Assembly: GCA_944326235.1 (NCBI GenBank)
Contig: CALVDH010000001.1
Span: 62,001 to 126,000, forward strand
Source: an uncultured Bacteroidales bacterium
GTDB taxonomy: Bacteria; Bacteroidota; Bacteroidia; Bacteroidales; UBA932
Direction: 5' to 3'
Length of the DNA: 64,000 bases
Part shown: positions 27,433 through 36,520 of the stretch, piece after piece
How the letters are laid out: every line of letters begins with the position of its first letter
How positions within the stretch are numbered: position 1 is the first letter of the stretch
Translations under genes and position numbers: made by a program
Notes under the pieces: generated by a model
Told to the model about the DNA's origin: nothing
What the model saw: the letters and a program-made list of their open reading frames with translations, nothing else
Databases searched by the model: none

Positions 27433-28622
27433 GGTGTTTCCTCCTTTTCGGCTTTAAGTTTCAAGTCTTTGATTTCTATCGTCCGGTTGACGGACAGTAT
27501 GATGCCGAAGGCGCAGCTCATGATGACCAGGGCCGAGCCTCCGCGGCTGATCATCGGCAGGGTCTGTCCCGTGACGGGCAGGATGCCGATGTTGACGAAT
27601 ATATGCAGGAAGGCCTGCATGGTGATCAGGGTGGACAGGCCCAGGACTGTCAGGATCGAGAACTTGCGGGTGCATGCCCGGGCTATCTTCATGCACCGGA
27701 AGAAGAACCACAGATAGAGGATGATGACGGCCAGGCCGCCCATCAGGCCGTATTCCTCTATGATGATCGAGTAGATGTAGTCGTCGTAGGCGTTGGGCAG
27801 GATGTCGCGCTTGATGCTGTTGCCCGGCCCCCGTCCGAATATTCCTCCCAGCTGTATGGCCTCGCGGGCCTGGTCCGCCTGGAAGGTCTTCTCATTGTAT
27901 TCCGCCAGCTCCGCCGCACTCATCTCCGCGGTGTCGTCCCCCGAGAAGTGTCTTTCGATACGTTCTCCGAACGTGCTGAAGCGGGAGAATACCTTGCCTC
28001 CGCTGATTACGCTGACGGCGAAGGCGACGGCCACCACGCCCACAGCTATGGGAATGGTCCAGAGGATGAACTGCCTGCGGATGCCGGAGCAGATGAGAAT
28101 CACCAGCGTGAGGGTGCCTATGATCAGGGCGGCGGACATACTGCCCAGCATGGCCAGGGCGCAGACCGCCCCGACTGGAATCAGGATTTTCAGAGCGTAT
28201 TCCTTGAATGTGTCTATGGGCGAGGCTTCAATGATGCGGGCCAGATACAGGACGGTAGCTACCTTCGCTATCTCGGACGGGTGGATCTGTACTCCCAGGA
28301 ACGAGAAGCTCCTGAGCTCTCCCAGGCAGATGGGGACTATGAGCAGTATCATCGCGAATCCCATGGCCGCGTATGACAGGAACCGGTACCACTTCAGGGG
28401 TATTCTGTAGCATATCAGGAGGATGACGAAGCCGATGATGTAGTAGACGGCCTGGTCCATCAGGTAGTTGAAGGGGGTGGTGTCCTTCCGGAAGGCCAGG
28501 GAGCTGGTGGCGGAGTACACCACGGCCATGGAGATCATGGCGAAGAACAGTATCAGCAGCCATATCACCCTGTCGCCCCGAAGTCTGACCTTACCCTTGA
28601 ATATGTCGGTTGTCATCTCCAT
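27414..28622 (-). CDS. ftsW: Lipid II polymerase FtsW (SEDS family)
   Basis: The 402-aa polytopic protein has about 10 TM helices and SEDS motifs, including 'GVQIHPSEIAKV', 'GRGPGNSIKRDILPNAYDDYI' in pieces, and 'GQTLPMISRGGSALV' near the C terminus. It polymerises septal glycan with its partner FtsI. A start two codons in (28616) is possible. Between TM segments there is an extended periplasmic loop with acidic residues (~215-255). It stands 9 bp after murD. Confidence 0.95.
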   Translation of the reverse strand: MEMTTDIFKGKVRLRGDRVIWLLILFFAMISMAVVYSATSSLAFRKDTTPFNYLMDQAVYYIIGFVILLICYRIPLKWYRFLSYAAMGFAMILLIVPICLGELRSFSFLGVQIHPSEIAKVATVLYLARIIEASPIDTFKEYALKILIPVGAVCALAMLGSMSAALIIGTLTLVILICSGIRRQFILWTIPIAVGVVAVAFAVSVISGGKVFSRFSTFGERIERHFSGDDTAEMSAAELAEYNEKTFQADQAREAIQLGGIFGRGPGNSIKRDILPNAYDDYIYSIIIEEYGLMGGLAVIILYLWFFFRCMKIARACTRKFSILTVLGLSTLITMQAFLHIFVNIGILPVTGQTLPMISRGGSALVIMSCAFGIILSVNRTIEIKDLKLKAEKEETPCSTES

Positions 28623-28631
28623 TGCAGTGTG

Positions 28632-29966
28632 TTACAGTTCTCTTACGGCGGCCTTGAACTGACGGCCGCGGTCCTCGTAGTTCTTGAACAGGTCGAAGCT
28701 CGCGCAGCAGGGCGAGAGCAGTACCACGTCGCCGTCCTCGGCCAGGGCGTAGGCCTTCTGTACGGCTTCGCTTGCGGATGAGGCGTCGGTGATGGTGCCG
28801 ACTATGGGACCGAAGAAGTCGTGGAGCTTGCGGTTGTCCTTGCCCATGCAGATGAGGGCCTTTACCTTCTCGCGCACCAGCGGCTCTATCTCGGAGTAGT
28901 CGTTGCCCTTGTCGGTGCCGCCGGCTATCCACACCACAGGCCGGTTCATGCACTCGAGGGCGTACCAGGTGGAGTTGACATTGGTCGCCTTGGAGTCGTT
29001 GATGTAGAGGACGCCGCGGACGCTCATCACCTTCTCGAGGCGGTGCTCTATATTCTCGAATGTGGCCAGGCTCCGGCGGATAATGTCGTTGGTGATGTTC
29101 ATTATCTTACCGGTGATGGCCGCGGCCATGGAGTTGTAGATGTTGTGCTTGCCCTTGAGTGAAAGTTCCTCGGTGGGAACGCTCCACTCCTCGCCCTCGT
29201 AGCGGACGGTTATTTTCTTGTCGTCGGCGAAGGCTCCCTCGGCCACCTCGTGCTTCTCGGAGAAGGGGAGCATCTTGGCCCTTAGCACTATCTCGTTGAT
29301 GTGTCCGACAGTCACGCTGTCGTCGTCGCAGAAGATGAAGCAGTCCTTCTCCGACATGTTGCGGGTGATGCGGAACTTGGCCCGGACGTAGTTCTGCATC
29401 TTGTGGTCGTAGCGGTCCAGATGGTCCGGAGTGATGTTGAGGATAATCGCGATGTCGGCCTTGAAATCGTACATGCCGTCGAGTTGGAAACTACTGAGCT
29501 CCAGAACGTAGATGTCGAAGTCCTCGGTGGCCACCTGGTAGGCGTAGCTCTTGCCGATGTTGCCTCCGAGACCTACGTTGAGGCCGGCGTTGCGCAGCAT
29601 GTAGTAGATCAGCGAGGTCGTGGTGGTCTTGCCGTTGCTGCCGGTGATGCAGATCTTCTTGGCCCTGTCGTAGCGGCCCGCGAACTCTATCTCCGAGATG
29701 ACGGGGATGCCGGCCTTCAGCGCCTCGCTCACCAGCGGAGCGGTGTCAGGGATGCCGGGACTCTTGATGATCTCGTCGGCGCTGAGGATTTTTTCCGGGG
29801 TGTGATGACCCTCCTCGTAGGGGATGCCGTATTTCTCCAGCAGGGCCTTGCCTTCGGCCGGGATGCTGCCGTTGTCGGAGAGGAATGTGTCGAAACCTTT
29901 GACTTTTGCGAGGACGGCTGCTCCGACTCCGCTCTCGCCGCCTCCGAGTGCTACGATGCGTTTCAT
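28632..29966 (-). CDS. murD: UDP-N-acetylmuramoylalanine-D-glutamate ligase
   Basis: The 444-aa Mur ligase adds D-Glu. It has an N-terminal Rossmann domain ('VALGGGESGVGAA'), the ATP loop 'ITGSNGKTTTTSLIYY', 'LELSSFQLDGM', 'INDSKATNVNSTWYALE' and 'LLSPCCASFDLFKNYEDRG'. The ATG at 29966 gives the conserved N terminus. The frame stays open upstream into mraY, but that part is not homologous. It follows mraY by 5 bp. Confidence 0.97.
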   Translation of the reverse strand: MKRIVALGGGESGVGAAVLAKVKGFDTFLSDNGSIPAEGKALLEKYGIPYEEGHHTPEKILSADEIIKSPGIPDTAPLVSEALKAGIPVISEIEFAGRYDRAKKICITGSNGKTTTTSLIYYMLRNAGLNVGLGGNIGKSYAYQVATEDFDIYVLELSSFQLDGMYDFKADIAIILNITPDHLDRYDHKMQNYVRAKFRITRNMSEKDCFIFCDDDSVTVGHINEIVLRAKMLPFSEKHEVAEGAFADDKKITVRYEGEEWSVPTEELSLKGKHNIYNSMAAAITGKIMNITNDIIRRSLATFENIEHRLEKVMSVRGVLYINDSKATNVNSTWYALECMNRPVVWIAGGTDKGNDYSEIEPLVREKVKALICMGKDNRKLHDFFGPIVGTITDASSASEAVQKAYALAEDGDVVLLSPCCASFDLFKNYEDRGRQFKAAVREL

Positions 29967-29971
29967 GGTGA

Positions 29972-31150
29972 TTAACGTATTTTGAGTGTTATTATTGTCG
30001 CTATTGCCAGCAGTATGCTTACTATCCAGAAGCGCATGACGATCTTGGCCTCCGGAATGGCTCTGACGGGCTTGGTGATCAGAGCGGGTACCCCTTCCTT
30101 CTGGTAGTGGTGGTGCAGGGGGGCCATCTTGAAGACGCGGCGTCCGGCCCCGTATTTCTTCTTGGTGTACTTGAAGTAGAGCCGCTGGATGATTACCGAG
30201 AGGGACTCGGCGAAGAATACTCCGCAGAGAATCGGTATGAGCAGTTCCTTGCGTATGAGGACGGCCACCACTCCTATGATGCCGCCTAGGGCCAGGCTGC
30301 CGGTGTCGCCCATGAATACCTGGGCGGGGTAGGAGTTGAACCACAGGAAGCCGAGCAGGGCACCGACCAGGGCCGAGAGGTAGACCGTTATCTCGCCCGA
30401 GTCGGGGATGTACATGATGTTGAGGTAGTCGGCGTAGATCACGTTTCCGGAGAGGTAGGCCAGGACTCCGAGGGCGGCGCCGACTATGGCGGTGATGCCC
30501 GCGGCCAGGCCGTCCATGCCGTCAGTGAGGTTGACCGCGTTGGACATGGCCGTGATGATGAAGATGATGACGGCCACGTAGATGACCACCTGCAGCAGTT
30601 CCTTGATCTTGCCGCTGCCGGGGGCCAGCCAGGCGTAGTCGAACTCGTTGTTCTTCACGAAGGGGATGGTGGTCAGGGTGCTGACCGTGTCCTCGTGGAC
30701 GCATATCGTGATGCCTACGGCCAGGGCCAGGATGACCTGTCCCACTATCTTGTACTTGCCGCTCATGCCTTCCTTGTTCTTCCTGAAGACCTTGATGTAG
30801 TCATCCGTGAATCCCAGGGCTCCGAGCCACACGAGGGTGATGAGCAGCAGCTGGATGTACATGTTGGTCAGGTCGCCGAAGAGCAGTACGGCTATGAGTA
30901 TCGAGCCGAGAATCATGACGCCGCCCATGGTGGGGGTGCCCTTCTTGGCCAGCTGCCCCTCCAGACCCAGGTCGCGGATCTCTTCTCCGATCTGCAGTTT
31001 CTGAAGTCCGCGGATGACCTTGCCTCCGAAGCAGAGCATCAGGACAATGGCAGTCACGCTGGCCAGGATGGACCGCACCGAGATGTACTGCAGCAGGCCC
31101 GATCCGGGGAAGTCCAGATGTTGAAGTTGTTCGAACAGGTAGTATATCAT
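29972..31150 (-). CDS. mraY: Phospho-MurNAc-pentapeptide transferase
   Basis: The 392-aa integral membrane enzyme with about 10 TM helices makes lipid I from UDP-MurNAc-pentapeptide and undecaprenyl phosphate. It contains '[12 protein letters not shown]', 'FTDDYIK' (catalytic Asp-Asp), '[13 protein letters not shown]', '[12 protein letters not shown]' and the His-rich loop '[11 protein letters not shown]'. Slightly longer than E. coli MraY, as in other Bacteroidota. It overlaps murE by 4 bp. Confidence 0.97.
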   Translation of the reverse strand: MIYYLFEQLQHLDFPGSGLLQYISVRSILASVTAIVLMLCFGGKVIRGLQKLQIGEEIRDLGLEGQLAKKGTPTMGGVMILGSILIAVLLFGDLTNMYIQLLLITLVWLGALGFTDDYIKVFRKNKEGMSGKYKIVGQVILALAVGITICVHEDTVSTLTTIPFVKNNEFDYAWLAPGSGKIKELLQVVIYVAVIIFIITAMSNAVNLTDGMDGLAAGITAIVGAALGVLAYLSGNVIYADYLNIMYIPDSGEITVYLSALVGALLGFLWFNSYPAQVFMGDTGSLALGGIIGVVAVLIRKELLIPILCGVFFAESLSVIIQRLYFKYTKKKYGAGRRVFKMAPLHHHYQKEGVPALITKPVRAIPEAKIVMRFWIVSILLAIATIITLKIR

Positions 31151-32601
31151 AGCAGTATCTCCTTTAATATTTCCTTGTCGTCGAAATGGGACTTGACTCC
31201 GTTTACTATCTGGTAGTCTTCATGACCTTTTCCGGCCACTAGGATGATGGCTCCGTCGGGGGCCGTCATTACGGCCGTGCGTATCGCTTCCCGGCGGTCG
31301 GTGATGAACAGGGACTTGGCCATGCCCTCCGCGTCCAGGCCCTGTTTCATGTCCTCGATGATGGCGTCCGGGTCCTCGAAACGGGGGTTGTCCGAGGTGA
31401 TGACCACACGGTCGGCGTAACGGGCTCCGATGGCGGCCATCTCCGGGCGCTTGGTGCGGTCGCGGTTGCCTCCGCATCCGAAGACGGCGATCAGCACGGA
31501 CTTGCCGCGGATATCCAGCAGGGTCCTGAGCACATTCTCCAGAGCGTCGGGGGTGTGGGCGTAGTCGACTACGGCCGTGATGCCGCGCCTGCCCCTGATG
31601 TATTCCATCCGCCCGGCTACCGGACCCATCGCGCTGATCTGCCTGAGCACCTCCTCCCTGTCCGCACCCAGCAGTACGGCGGCGGCGTAGACCGCACAGA
31701 TATTGTGGGCGTTGTAGTCCCCTATGAAGCGGGTCCAGACCTCCGTTCCGTCCAGGCTGAGCAGGTAGCCCTCCAGGCTGCGCTCCACTATCCGTACCTT
31801 GAATTCGGCCATGCTGCCCTCGCTGTAGCGGTATACCCTGGCGGCGGTGTTCTGCACCATGACGGAGGCGTTGCGGTCGTCCGAGTTGATAAGGGCGAAA
31901 GCGTTGCGGCCCAGGGAGTCGAAGAGCAGTTTCTTGCAGCGGATGTACTCCGTGAAAGTCTTGTGGTAGTCCAGATGGTCGTGGGTGATGTTGGTGAAAA
32001 TGGCGCCGCGGAAGCTCAGGCCCGTCACGCGGCCCTGATGCAGGGCGTGGGAGCTGACTTCCATGAAGCAGTACTGGCAGCCTCTGTCCGCCATCATCCG
32101 CATCAGGCGGTTGAGGGTGATGGGGTCCTGGGTGGTGTTGGTGGTCTCGAACCTCTCCCCGCAGATGTAGTTGGCAATAGTGGAGAGCAGGCCGCAGCAG
32201 TAGCCCAGGGAGGTGAAGAGGCGGTAGAGGAGGGTGGCAATGGTGGTCTTGCCGTTGGTGCCGGTGACTCCCACAAGGTGCAGTTCCCGGCTGGGGTGGG
32301 AGAAGAAGTTGCCGGCAATCTCCGGGGCGGCGGCGCGGGAGTCCTTGACTCTGACCGCTGTCAGTCCTTTGCCGGTGATGCTCTCCAGAGCCTCGGGCTT
32401 CTGATAGACTACGGCGGCGGCACCGGCTTCGGCGGCCTTGGCTATGTAGTCGTGTCCGTCGCTGTCGAAGCCCGGGATGGCGATGAACAGGCAGCCGGGG
32501 CGGCACTGCCTGGAGTCGGAGGTGATGTCGGTTATCTCCAGATCCTGGGCGCCGTCAGCTCTTTCTGTCTCTATACCTTTTAATATATATTCAAGTTTCA
32601 T
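31147..32601 (-). CDS. murE: UDP-MurNAc-tripeptide synthetase
   Basis: The 484-aa Mur ligase adds the third residue to UDP-MurNAc-L-Ala-D-Glu. It has the ATP loop '[16 protein letters not shown]', '[13 protein letters not shown]' and the carbamylated-Lys region. The C-terminal '[14 protein letters not shown]' carries the DNPR motif typical of enzymes that use meso-diaminopimelate. It is coupled to mraY by a 4-bp overlap and follows ftsI by 10 bp. Confidence 0.97.
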   Translation of the reverse strand: MKLEYILKGIETERADGAQDLEITDITSDSRQCRPGCLFIAIPGFDSDGHDYIAKAAEAGAAAVVYQKPEALESITGKGLTAVRVKDSRAAAPEIAGNFFSHPSRELHLVGVTGTNGKTTIATLLYRLFTSLGYCCGLLSTIANYICGERFETTNTTQDPITLNRLMRMMADRGCQYCFMEVSSHALHQGRVTGLSFRGAIFTNITHDHLDYHKTFTEYIRCKKLLFDSLGRNAFALINSDDRNASVMVQNTAARVYRYSEGSMAEFKVRIVERSLEGYLLSLDGTEVWTRFIGDYNAHNICAVYAAAVLLGADREEVLRQISAMGPVAGRMEYIRGRRGITAVVDYAHTPDALENVLRTLLDIRGKSVLIAVFGCGGNRDRTKRPEMAAIGARYADRVVITSDNPRFEDPDAIIEDMKQGLDAEGMAKSLFITDRREAIRTAVMTAPDGAIILVAGKGHEDYQIVNGVKSHFDDKEILKEILL

Positions 32602-32611
32602 GTCCTGTCAG

Positions 32612-34726
32612 TTATTTCAGTGTAAGTGTTATTCTCTGTCCGCGTCCCAGGGCCGTACCTGCCGCCGGAGTCTGCGACGATACTCTGCCGGATCCGCTGA
32701 ACCTCACCTTGTAGCCTTCATTCTCGAGCAGATAGAGGGCGTCCTTGAGGCCCATGTCGGTGACGTCAGGTACTACGCCTTTCTCGATCTCCAGGTCGGA
32801 GACCACCGGCAGTTCTCCATCACTGCCCCCGTCGATTCTCACCCAGTTCTTTCCCTTGAGGTACGGCCTGGTGCTCATGGGCAGGTAATCCACGGGCATG
32901 CCGTTGCTGCCGCCCAGACCGGAAGCGATGGAAGGGTTGTCCGGAGGGGTCATTCCACCCGCGTAGACGGGAGGATTCCACTCGGGATGGGATGCGTATA
33001 TCTTGTCGGCGATGCGCTTGAATACCGGTGCGGCCCAGGTCGCTCCGTAGAAGTCTCCCTTGGTCTTGCCGGTGTAGAGCACCACGATACAGGAGTATTT
33101 GGGGTCGTCGGCGGGGAAGTAGCCGGCGAAGGATGCCTGGTACTGCCGGTAGCCCTCGTCGTCGTCGTAGCGTCCGTCCACGGCAACCTTGGCCGTGCCG
33201 GTCTTTCCGGCTATCTGGTAGCGGGGGTCGTTGCAGACTTTCGCCGTGCCGTTCTCCACCACTCCGCGCAGGGCTTTCCTTACGTCGGCGAGCGTGCTCC
33301 TGGAACATATCGAGCCGCTTACGACCGAGGGGCCGAAGTCCTCCACGGCGATGCCGTCCCTCTCGAAGTCCTCGATGAAGTAGGGACGCATCATCTTGCC
33401 GCCGTTTGCCACCGCGTTGTAGAATGTCAGGATATGCAGCGGGGTCAGGGTCAGTGCGTATCCGTATCCGAGGCTGGCCAGGGACGGCACGGACCAGTTT
33501 CTGTCGCCGGGGCTTACGATGTAGGCGTAGCCCTCCCCGTCGATGTCGAGGTTGAGCTTCTCGACCAGCTTCATGTTGTGCAGGCGGGATATGTAGACCG
33601 AGGGGTCGTCTCCGTAGGACTCGGTTATCATCTTGGCGAAGGCGATGTTGGAGGATTTCTCGAAGGCCTCCTGTGCAGTCAGCTTGCCGTATCCGCCGCG
33701 GTGCGTGTCGGTTATCCTGGCCCCTCCGTAGTACCATACTCCGTTGCCGGCGTCCACTGGGGTTTCCAGGGTGATGTGCCTGTCCTCGATCATGGCCATC
33801 AGGGCGGCCAGCTTGAGGGTAGAGCCTGGTTCTGTGGCGTGGGAGGTGGCGTAGTTGTACGATTCGTCGAATGAGCCGTCGCGCCGCTTGTACATGTTGG
33901 CTATGCCGCGGACGGCGCCTGTGGCCACGTCCATGACCACGGCCGTTCCGCCTTCGAAGACATCGCTCATGGCCAGCTGCCGGCGCAGCTCTGTCTCAGC
34001 GGCTTCCTGGATGCGGACATCGATGGTCGTACGGATGTCCACTCCGTCCACAGCGGGTTCCGCCGGAGTGCCGTTCACCGGCAGCCACTCTCCGCCGAGC
34101 GCCCTGTGCACGGTCTGACGGCCTTTCTCGCCTCTCAGCTTGTAGTCGTAGGTGTATTCGATGCCGGCTCCTTCCCCTACGGCGTTGATGGTGCCTACGG
34201 TGCGGTTGGCCAGGCTTCCGTAGGGGTGGTCCCTCTCATTGTCCTTGATGACGATAAGACCGCCCTCGAACTGCCCCAGGCGGAATATGGGCAGGCTCTC
34301 TATCTCGCTCAGCTCGCCGTAGTCCACGGTTCTGTTGCCTATCTGCTTGTAGCGGTTGCCGCTGCGGCGGGCCGCTGAGAGTTCCTTGCGCCAGGCTGCG
34401 GCTGACTTGTCCCTGAAGATGCCGGCCAGGCCTTCTGCCAGAGAGTCCAGTCCGCGGCTCCATACCGAGTCCGCCGCCACCTTAGAGTCCCAGCGGAGCT
34501 CATAGACGGGGATGGATACTGCGAGGGGCTTGCCGTCCCAGGCCAGGATGCTGCCTCTGACCGGCTCCAGCACCTGTTCCTTGTAGAGGTCGTCGGCAGT
34601 GACCCGGTCCTTGGTCAGAAACTGTTCCTTGATGATTCCGAGGACTGCGACAGCGCCCATCAGCAGGAAGAACAGGTAGACGAAGAAGAATCTGGTGAAG
34701 ATCTTATTTGTTCCGCCATCCTCCAT
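32612..34726 (-). CDS. ftsI: Septal penicillin-binding protein with PASTA domain
   Basis: The 704-aa class B transpeptidase cross-links septal peptidoglycan. It has a TM anchor at ~11-33, a pedestal/dimerisation domain (~50-240), and a transpeptidase domain with SxxK (Ser302-Thr-Leu-Lys305), SxN (Ser358-Ser-Asn360) and KTG (508-510). A Gly/Pro-rich linker leads to one C-terminal PASTA domain (~650-704). The PASTA tail is usual for Bacteroidota FtsI but absent from the E. coli protein. It is encoded 1 bp after ftsL. Confidence 0.96.
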   Translation of the reverse strand: MEDGGTNKIFTRFFFVYLFFLLMGAVAVLGIIKEQFLTKDRVTADDLYKEQVLEPVRGSILAWDGKPLAVSIPVYELRWDSKVAADSVWSRGLDSLAEGLAGIFRDKSAAAWRKELSAARRSGNRYKQIGNRTVDYGELSEIESLPIFRLGQFEGGLIVIKDNERDHPYGSLANRTVGTINAVGEGAGIEYTYDYKLRGEKGRQTVHRALGGEWLPVNGTPAEPAVDGVDIRTTIDVRIQEAAETELRRQLAMSDVFEGGTAVVMDVATGAVRGIANMYKRRDGSFDESYNYATSHATEPGSTLKLAALMAMIEDRHITLETPVDAGNGVWYYGGARITDTHRGGYGKLTAQEAFEKSSNIAFAKMITESYGDDPSVYISRLHNMKLVEKLNLDIDGEGYAYIVSPGDRNWSVPSLASLGYGYALTLTPLHILTFYNAVANGGKMMRPYFIEDFERDGIAVEDFGPSVVSGSICSRSTLADVRKALRGVVENGTAKVCNDPRYQIAGKTGTAKVAVDGRYDDDEGYRQYQASFAGYFPADDPKYSCIVVLYTGKTKGDFYGATWAAPVFKRIADKIYASHPEWNPPVYAGGMTPPDNPSIASGLGGSNGMPVDYLPMSTRPYLKGKNWVRIDGGSDGELPVVSDLEIEKGVVPDVTDMGLKDALYLLENEGYKVRFSGSGRVSSQTPAAGTALGRGQRITLTLK

Positions 34727-34727
34727 A

Positions 34728-35051
34728 TCAGTCCTCCTCTATTTTAACCCTGACCGGCGGGTTTACCGGTGCGGTCAGGTCCAGTGAATTGTCTTGCAGA
34801 AGCTGCTCTATCTCACCTCTCTTGCCGGTGTACAGCAGCCGGGTGTACTTGCCCATGTATTCGGAACGCAGGTTCCTCAGAGTGTCCTCGTTGCTGATCA
34901 TCCGCTGCATGGTGTTGCGGATGCCGAAGTGAATGCTGATGTAGAGAATCACCAGGGCGAAGATGTACAGGATGAATTTCCAGTGTCTGGCAAATCCGCC
35001 TCCTGCCAGGACCTGTCCTCCCAGAATGTTCTGAACGAGCCGCTTTTTCAT
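34728..35051 (-). CDS. ftsL: FtsL-like cell division protein
   Basis: The 107-aa bitopic protein has a basic cytoplasmic segment (~1-23), one TM helix (~25-43) and a coiled-coil-like periplasmic part (~50-90). FtsL sequences are poorly conserved; the call rests on size, topology and the fixed position between rsmH and ftsI. It would link FtsQ to FtsW-FtsI. Its ATG overlaps the rsmH stop by 4 bp. Confidence 0.8.
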   Translation of the reverse strand: MKKRLVQNILGGQVLAGGGFARHWKFILYIFALVILYISIHFGIRNTMQRMISNEDTLRNLRSEYMGKYTRLLYTGKRGEIEQLLQDNSLDLTAPVNPPVRVKIEED

Positions 35052-35965
35052 GACTCCGTCCTCCGTGCGGCCCTGAGCTTGGCGCTGCGTGCCCTGGTGT
35101 TCTGCGAGATCTCGGCTTCGGAAGGGAGGACGGGCTTCCGGGTGATCACGGAGAACGGGGCGGGTCTGCGGCCGTAGATGTCGGTTTTCTGGCGGCCGGA
35201 GATGTTCCCGCAGCGGAAAAAATTCTTGACCATGCGGTCTTCGAGGGAGTGGTAGGTGATAATGGCGGCAATGCCTCCGGGCCTGAGGCTCCTGGCGATG
35301 CCGCTGAGCAGATGCTCCAGGCTGCGCATCTCTCCGTTGACCTCTATTCTAAGGGCCTGGTATATCCTGGCGAGGGTCTTGTGCGGGGCTACGGGAGGGA
35401 GAATGCTCTGGACGGCGGCATTCAGGTCGGCGGTGGTGCGGAGCGCACCTTTCTGGCGGGCGGCGCAGATCAGTGCGGCTGCCCTGCGGCTGTTGTCCAC
35501 CTCCCCGTAGATGTGTAGAATGTCGGCGAGGCGGTCCTGGTCACAGGTGTTCAGCAGGTCGGCGGCGCTCTCTCCTGCGGAGGTGTTCATCCTCATGTCC
35601 AGGGGGGCGTCGAAGCGGAAGGAAAATCCCCGCTCCGGAGTGTCGAACTGATGGGAGGAAACCCCCAGGTCGGCCAGGATGCCGTCCACCGCGCGGTCGT
35701 GCCCCAGGCGGCGGATGTGGTTGTGGATGAAGTGGAAGTTGGTCCTGACGGCTGTGACGCGGCTGTCATCCGGAGCGTTGGATATCGCATCCGGGTCCAT
35801 GTCCAGGCAGATGAGCCTGCCCTCGGGTCCAAGGCGGGACAGGATGGCACGGCTGTGTCCTCCTCCGCCCAGAGTCGCGTCTACATAGACGCCGCGGGGG
35901 TTCACCTCGAGAATGTCCACACTCTCCCGGAGCATTACCGGTATGTGATATGTCGTTTCGCTCAT
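35048..35965 (-). CDS. rsmH: 16S rRNA (cytosine-1402-N4)-methyltransferase
   Basis: The 305-aa product begins at the ATG at 35965 with 'YHIPVMLRESVDIL', followed by 'YVDATLGGGGHSRAIL' (SAM loop), 'ILADLGVSSHQFD', 'GFSFRFDAPLDMRM' and the C-terminal 'IITYHSLEDRMVKNFF'. These are the MraW/RsmH blocks. It methylates the ribosomal P-site region. The frame remains open upstream into mraZ without homology. It starts 20 bp after mraZ. Confidence 0.96.
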   Translation of the reverse strand: MSETTYHIPVMLRESVDILEVNPRGVYVDATLGGGGHSRAILSRLGPEGRLICLDMDPDAISNAPDDSRVTAVRTNFHFIHNHIRRLGHDRAVDGILADLGVSSHQFDTPERGFSFRFDAPLDMRMNTSAGESAADLLNTCDQDRLADILHIYGEVDNSRRAAALICAARQKGALRTTADLNAAVQSILPPVAPHKTLARIYQALRIEVNGEMRSLEHLLSGIARSLRPGGIAAIITYHSLEDRMVKNFFRCGNISGRQKTDIYGRRPAPFSVITRKPVLPSEAEISQNTRARSAKLRAARRTES

Positions 35966-35985
35966 TACAGTCCTGACGTGGCTCC

Positions 35986-36432
35986 TTATCCCAGTATTTT
36001 CTCTGCCAGAGCCGTGAATTCCTCTTCCGGCATGGCTGATGCCTCGTATCTGTCGCGGGCCCAGAGTTCTATCTTGTGGTCGTTGCCGGAGAAGACCACT
36101 TCTTTCTCCACTCCTATGCTGTCGAGCAGGGGGCGGGGAATGGAGATGCGGCCCAGCTTGCCGTCCGGCTCCACCATGGCGCGTCCGCTCATGTAGCCCC
36201 TCCAGAAGGCCGCGTGCTCGCGGTTGAAGAAGTTGAGCCTGGACTTGATCTCCTCGGACTCGCGTTCCCACTCCTCGTAGGTGAAAATATCGAGGCAGGG
36301 GGAGAAGAGGTTCTTCTTCACCACCAGACGCAGCGGCCGGGTGCTGTCCATGAGGGACTTGAAGGCGGACGGGAACACCAGTCTGCCCTTGTCGTCGGTC
36401 TTGGCCCTATATTCTCCTACAAACTTTGTCAT
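35986..36432 (-). CDS. mraZ: Transcriptional regulator MraZ
   Basis: The 148-aa product has two AbrB-like MraZ halves: 'GEYRAKTDDKGRLVFPSAFK' near the start and 'PDGKLGRISIPRPLLDSIG' at ~95-115. It is the first gene of the dcw cluster and by family precedent binds direct repeats in its own promoter. The ATG at 36432 gives the canonical N terminus. The upstream in-frame ATG at 36471 is inside the promoter. A tandem 20-bp direct repeat lies just upstream (see 36452-36491). Confidence 0.95.
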   Translation of the reverse strand: MTKFVGEYRAKTDDKGRLVFPSAFKSLMDSTRPLRLVVKKNLFSPCLDIFTYEEWERESEEIKSRLNFFNREHAAFWRGYMSGRAMVEPDGKLGRISIPRPLLDSIGVEKEVVFSGNDHKIELWARDRYEASAMPEEEFTALAEKILG

Positions 36433-36437
36433 GGGTG

Positions 36438-36445
36438 CAAAATTA
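36438..36445 (-). promoter_or_regulatory. -7 box (TAATTTTG) for mraZ/dcw
   Basis: A perfect TAnnTTTG on the minus strand lies only 5 bases before the mraZ ATG, so transcription would start at or next to the start codon. Confidence 0.6.
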
Positions 36446-36451
36446 GCAAAA

Positions 36452-36491
36452 GATTTTACATATTTTTCCACTTTGTTACAATTTTTTCCAC
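36452..36491 (-). promoter_or_regulatory. Candidate MraZ operator: tandem 20-bp direct repeat
   Basis: On the minus strand two adjacent 20-bp units both begin GTGGAAAAA and share TGTAA at the same offset (36472-36491 and 36452-36471). They sit between the divergent -7 boxes of mraZ and the M23 peptidase gene. MraZ proteins are known to bind short direct repeats with a GTG core upstream of mraZ. The assignment is inferred from position and repeat form. Confidence 0.5.
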
Positions 36492-36508
36492 AATTTGAAA
36501 ATATTTTC

Positions 36509-36516
36509 TAATTTTG
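36509..36516 (+). promoter_or_regulatory. -7 box (TAATTTTG) for the M23 peptidase gene
   Basis: A perfect TAnnTTTG lies four bases before the ATG at 36521, which predicts a leaderless mRNA. Confidence 0.6.
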
Positions 36517-36520
36517 TTAC

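Noticed and set aside
32477..33874. 465-residue plus-strand open frame opposite ftsI
   Set aside because: Antisense shadow of a complete FtsI; no recognisable motif.
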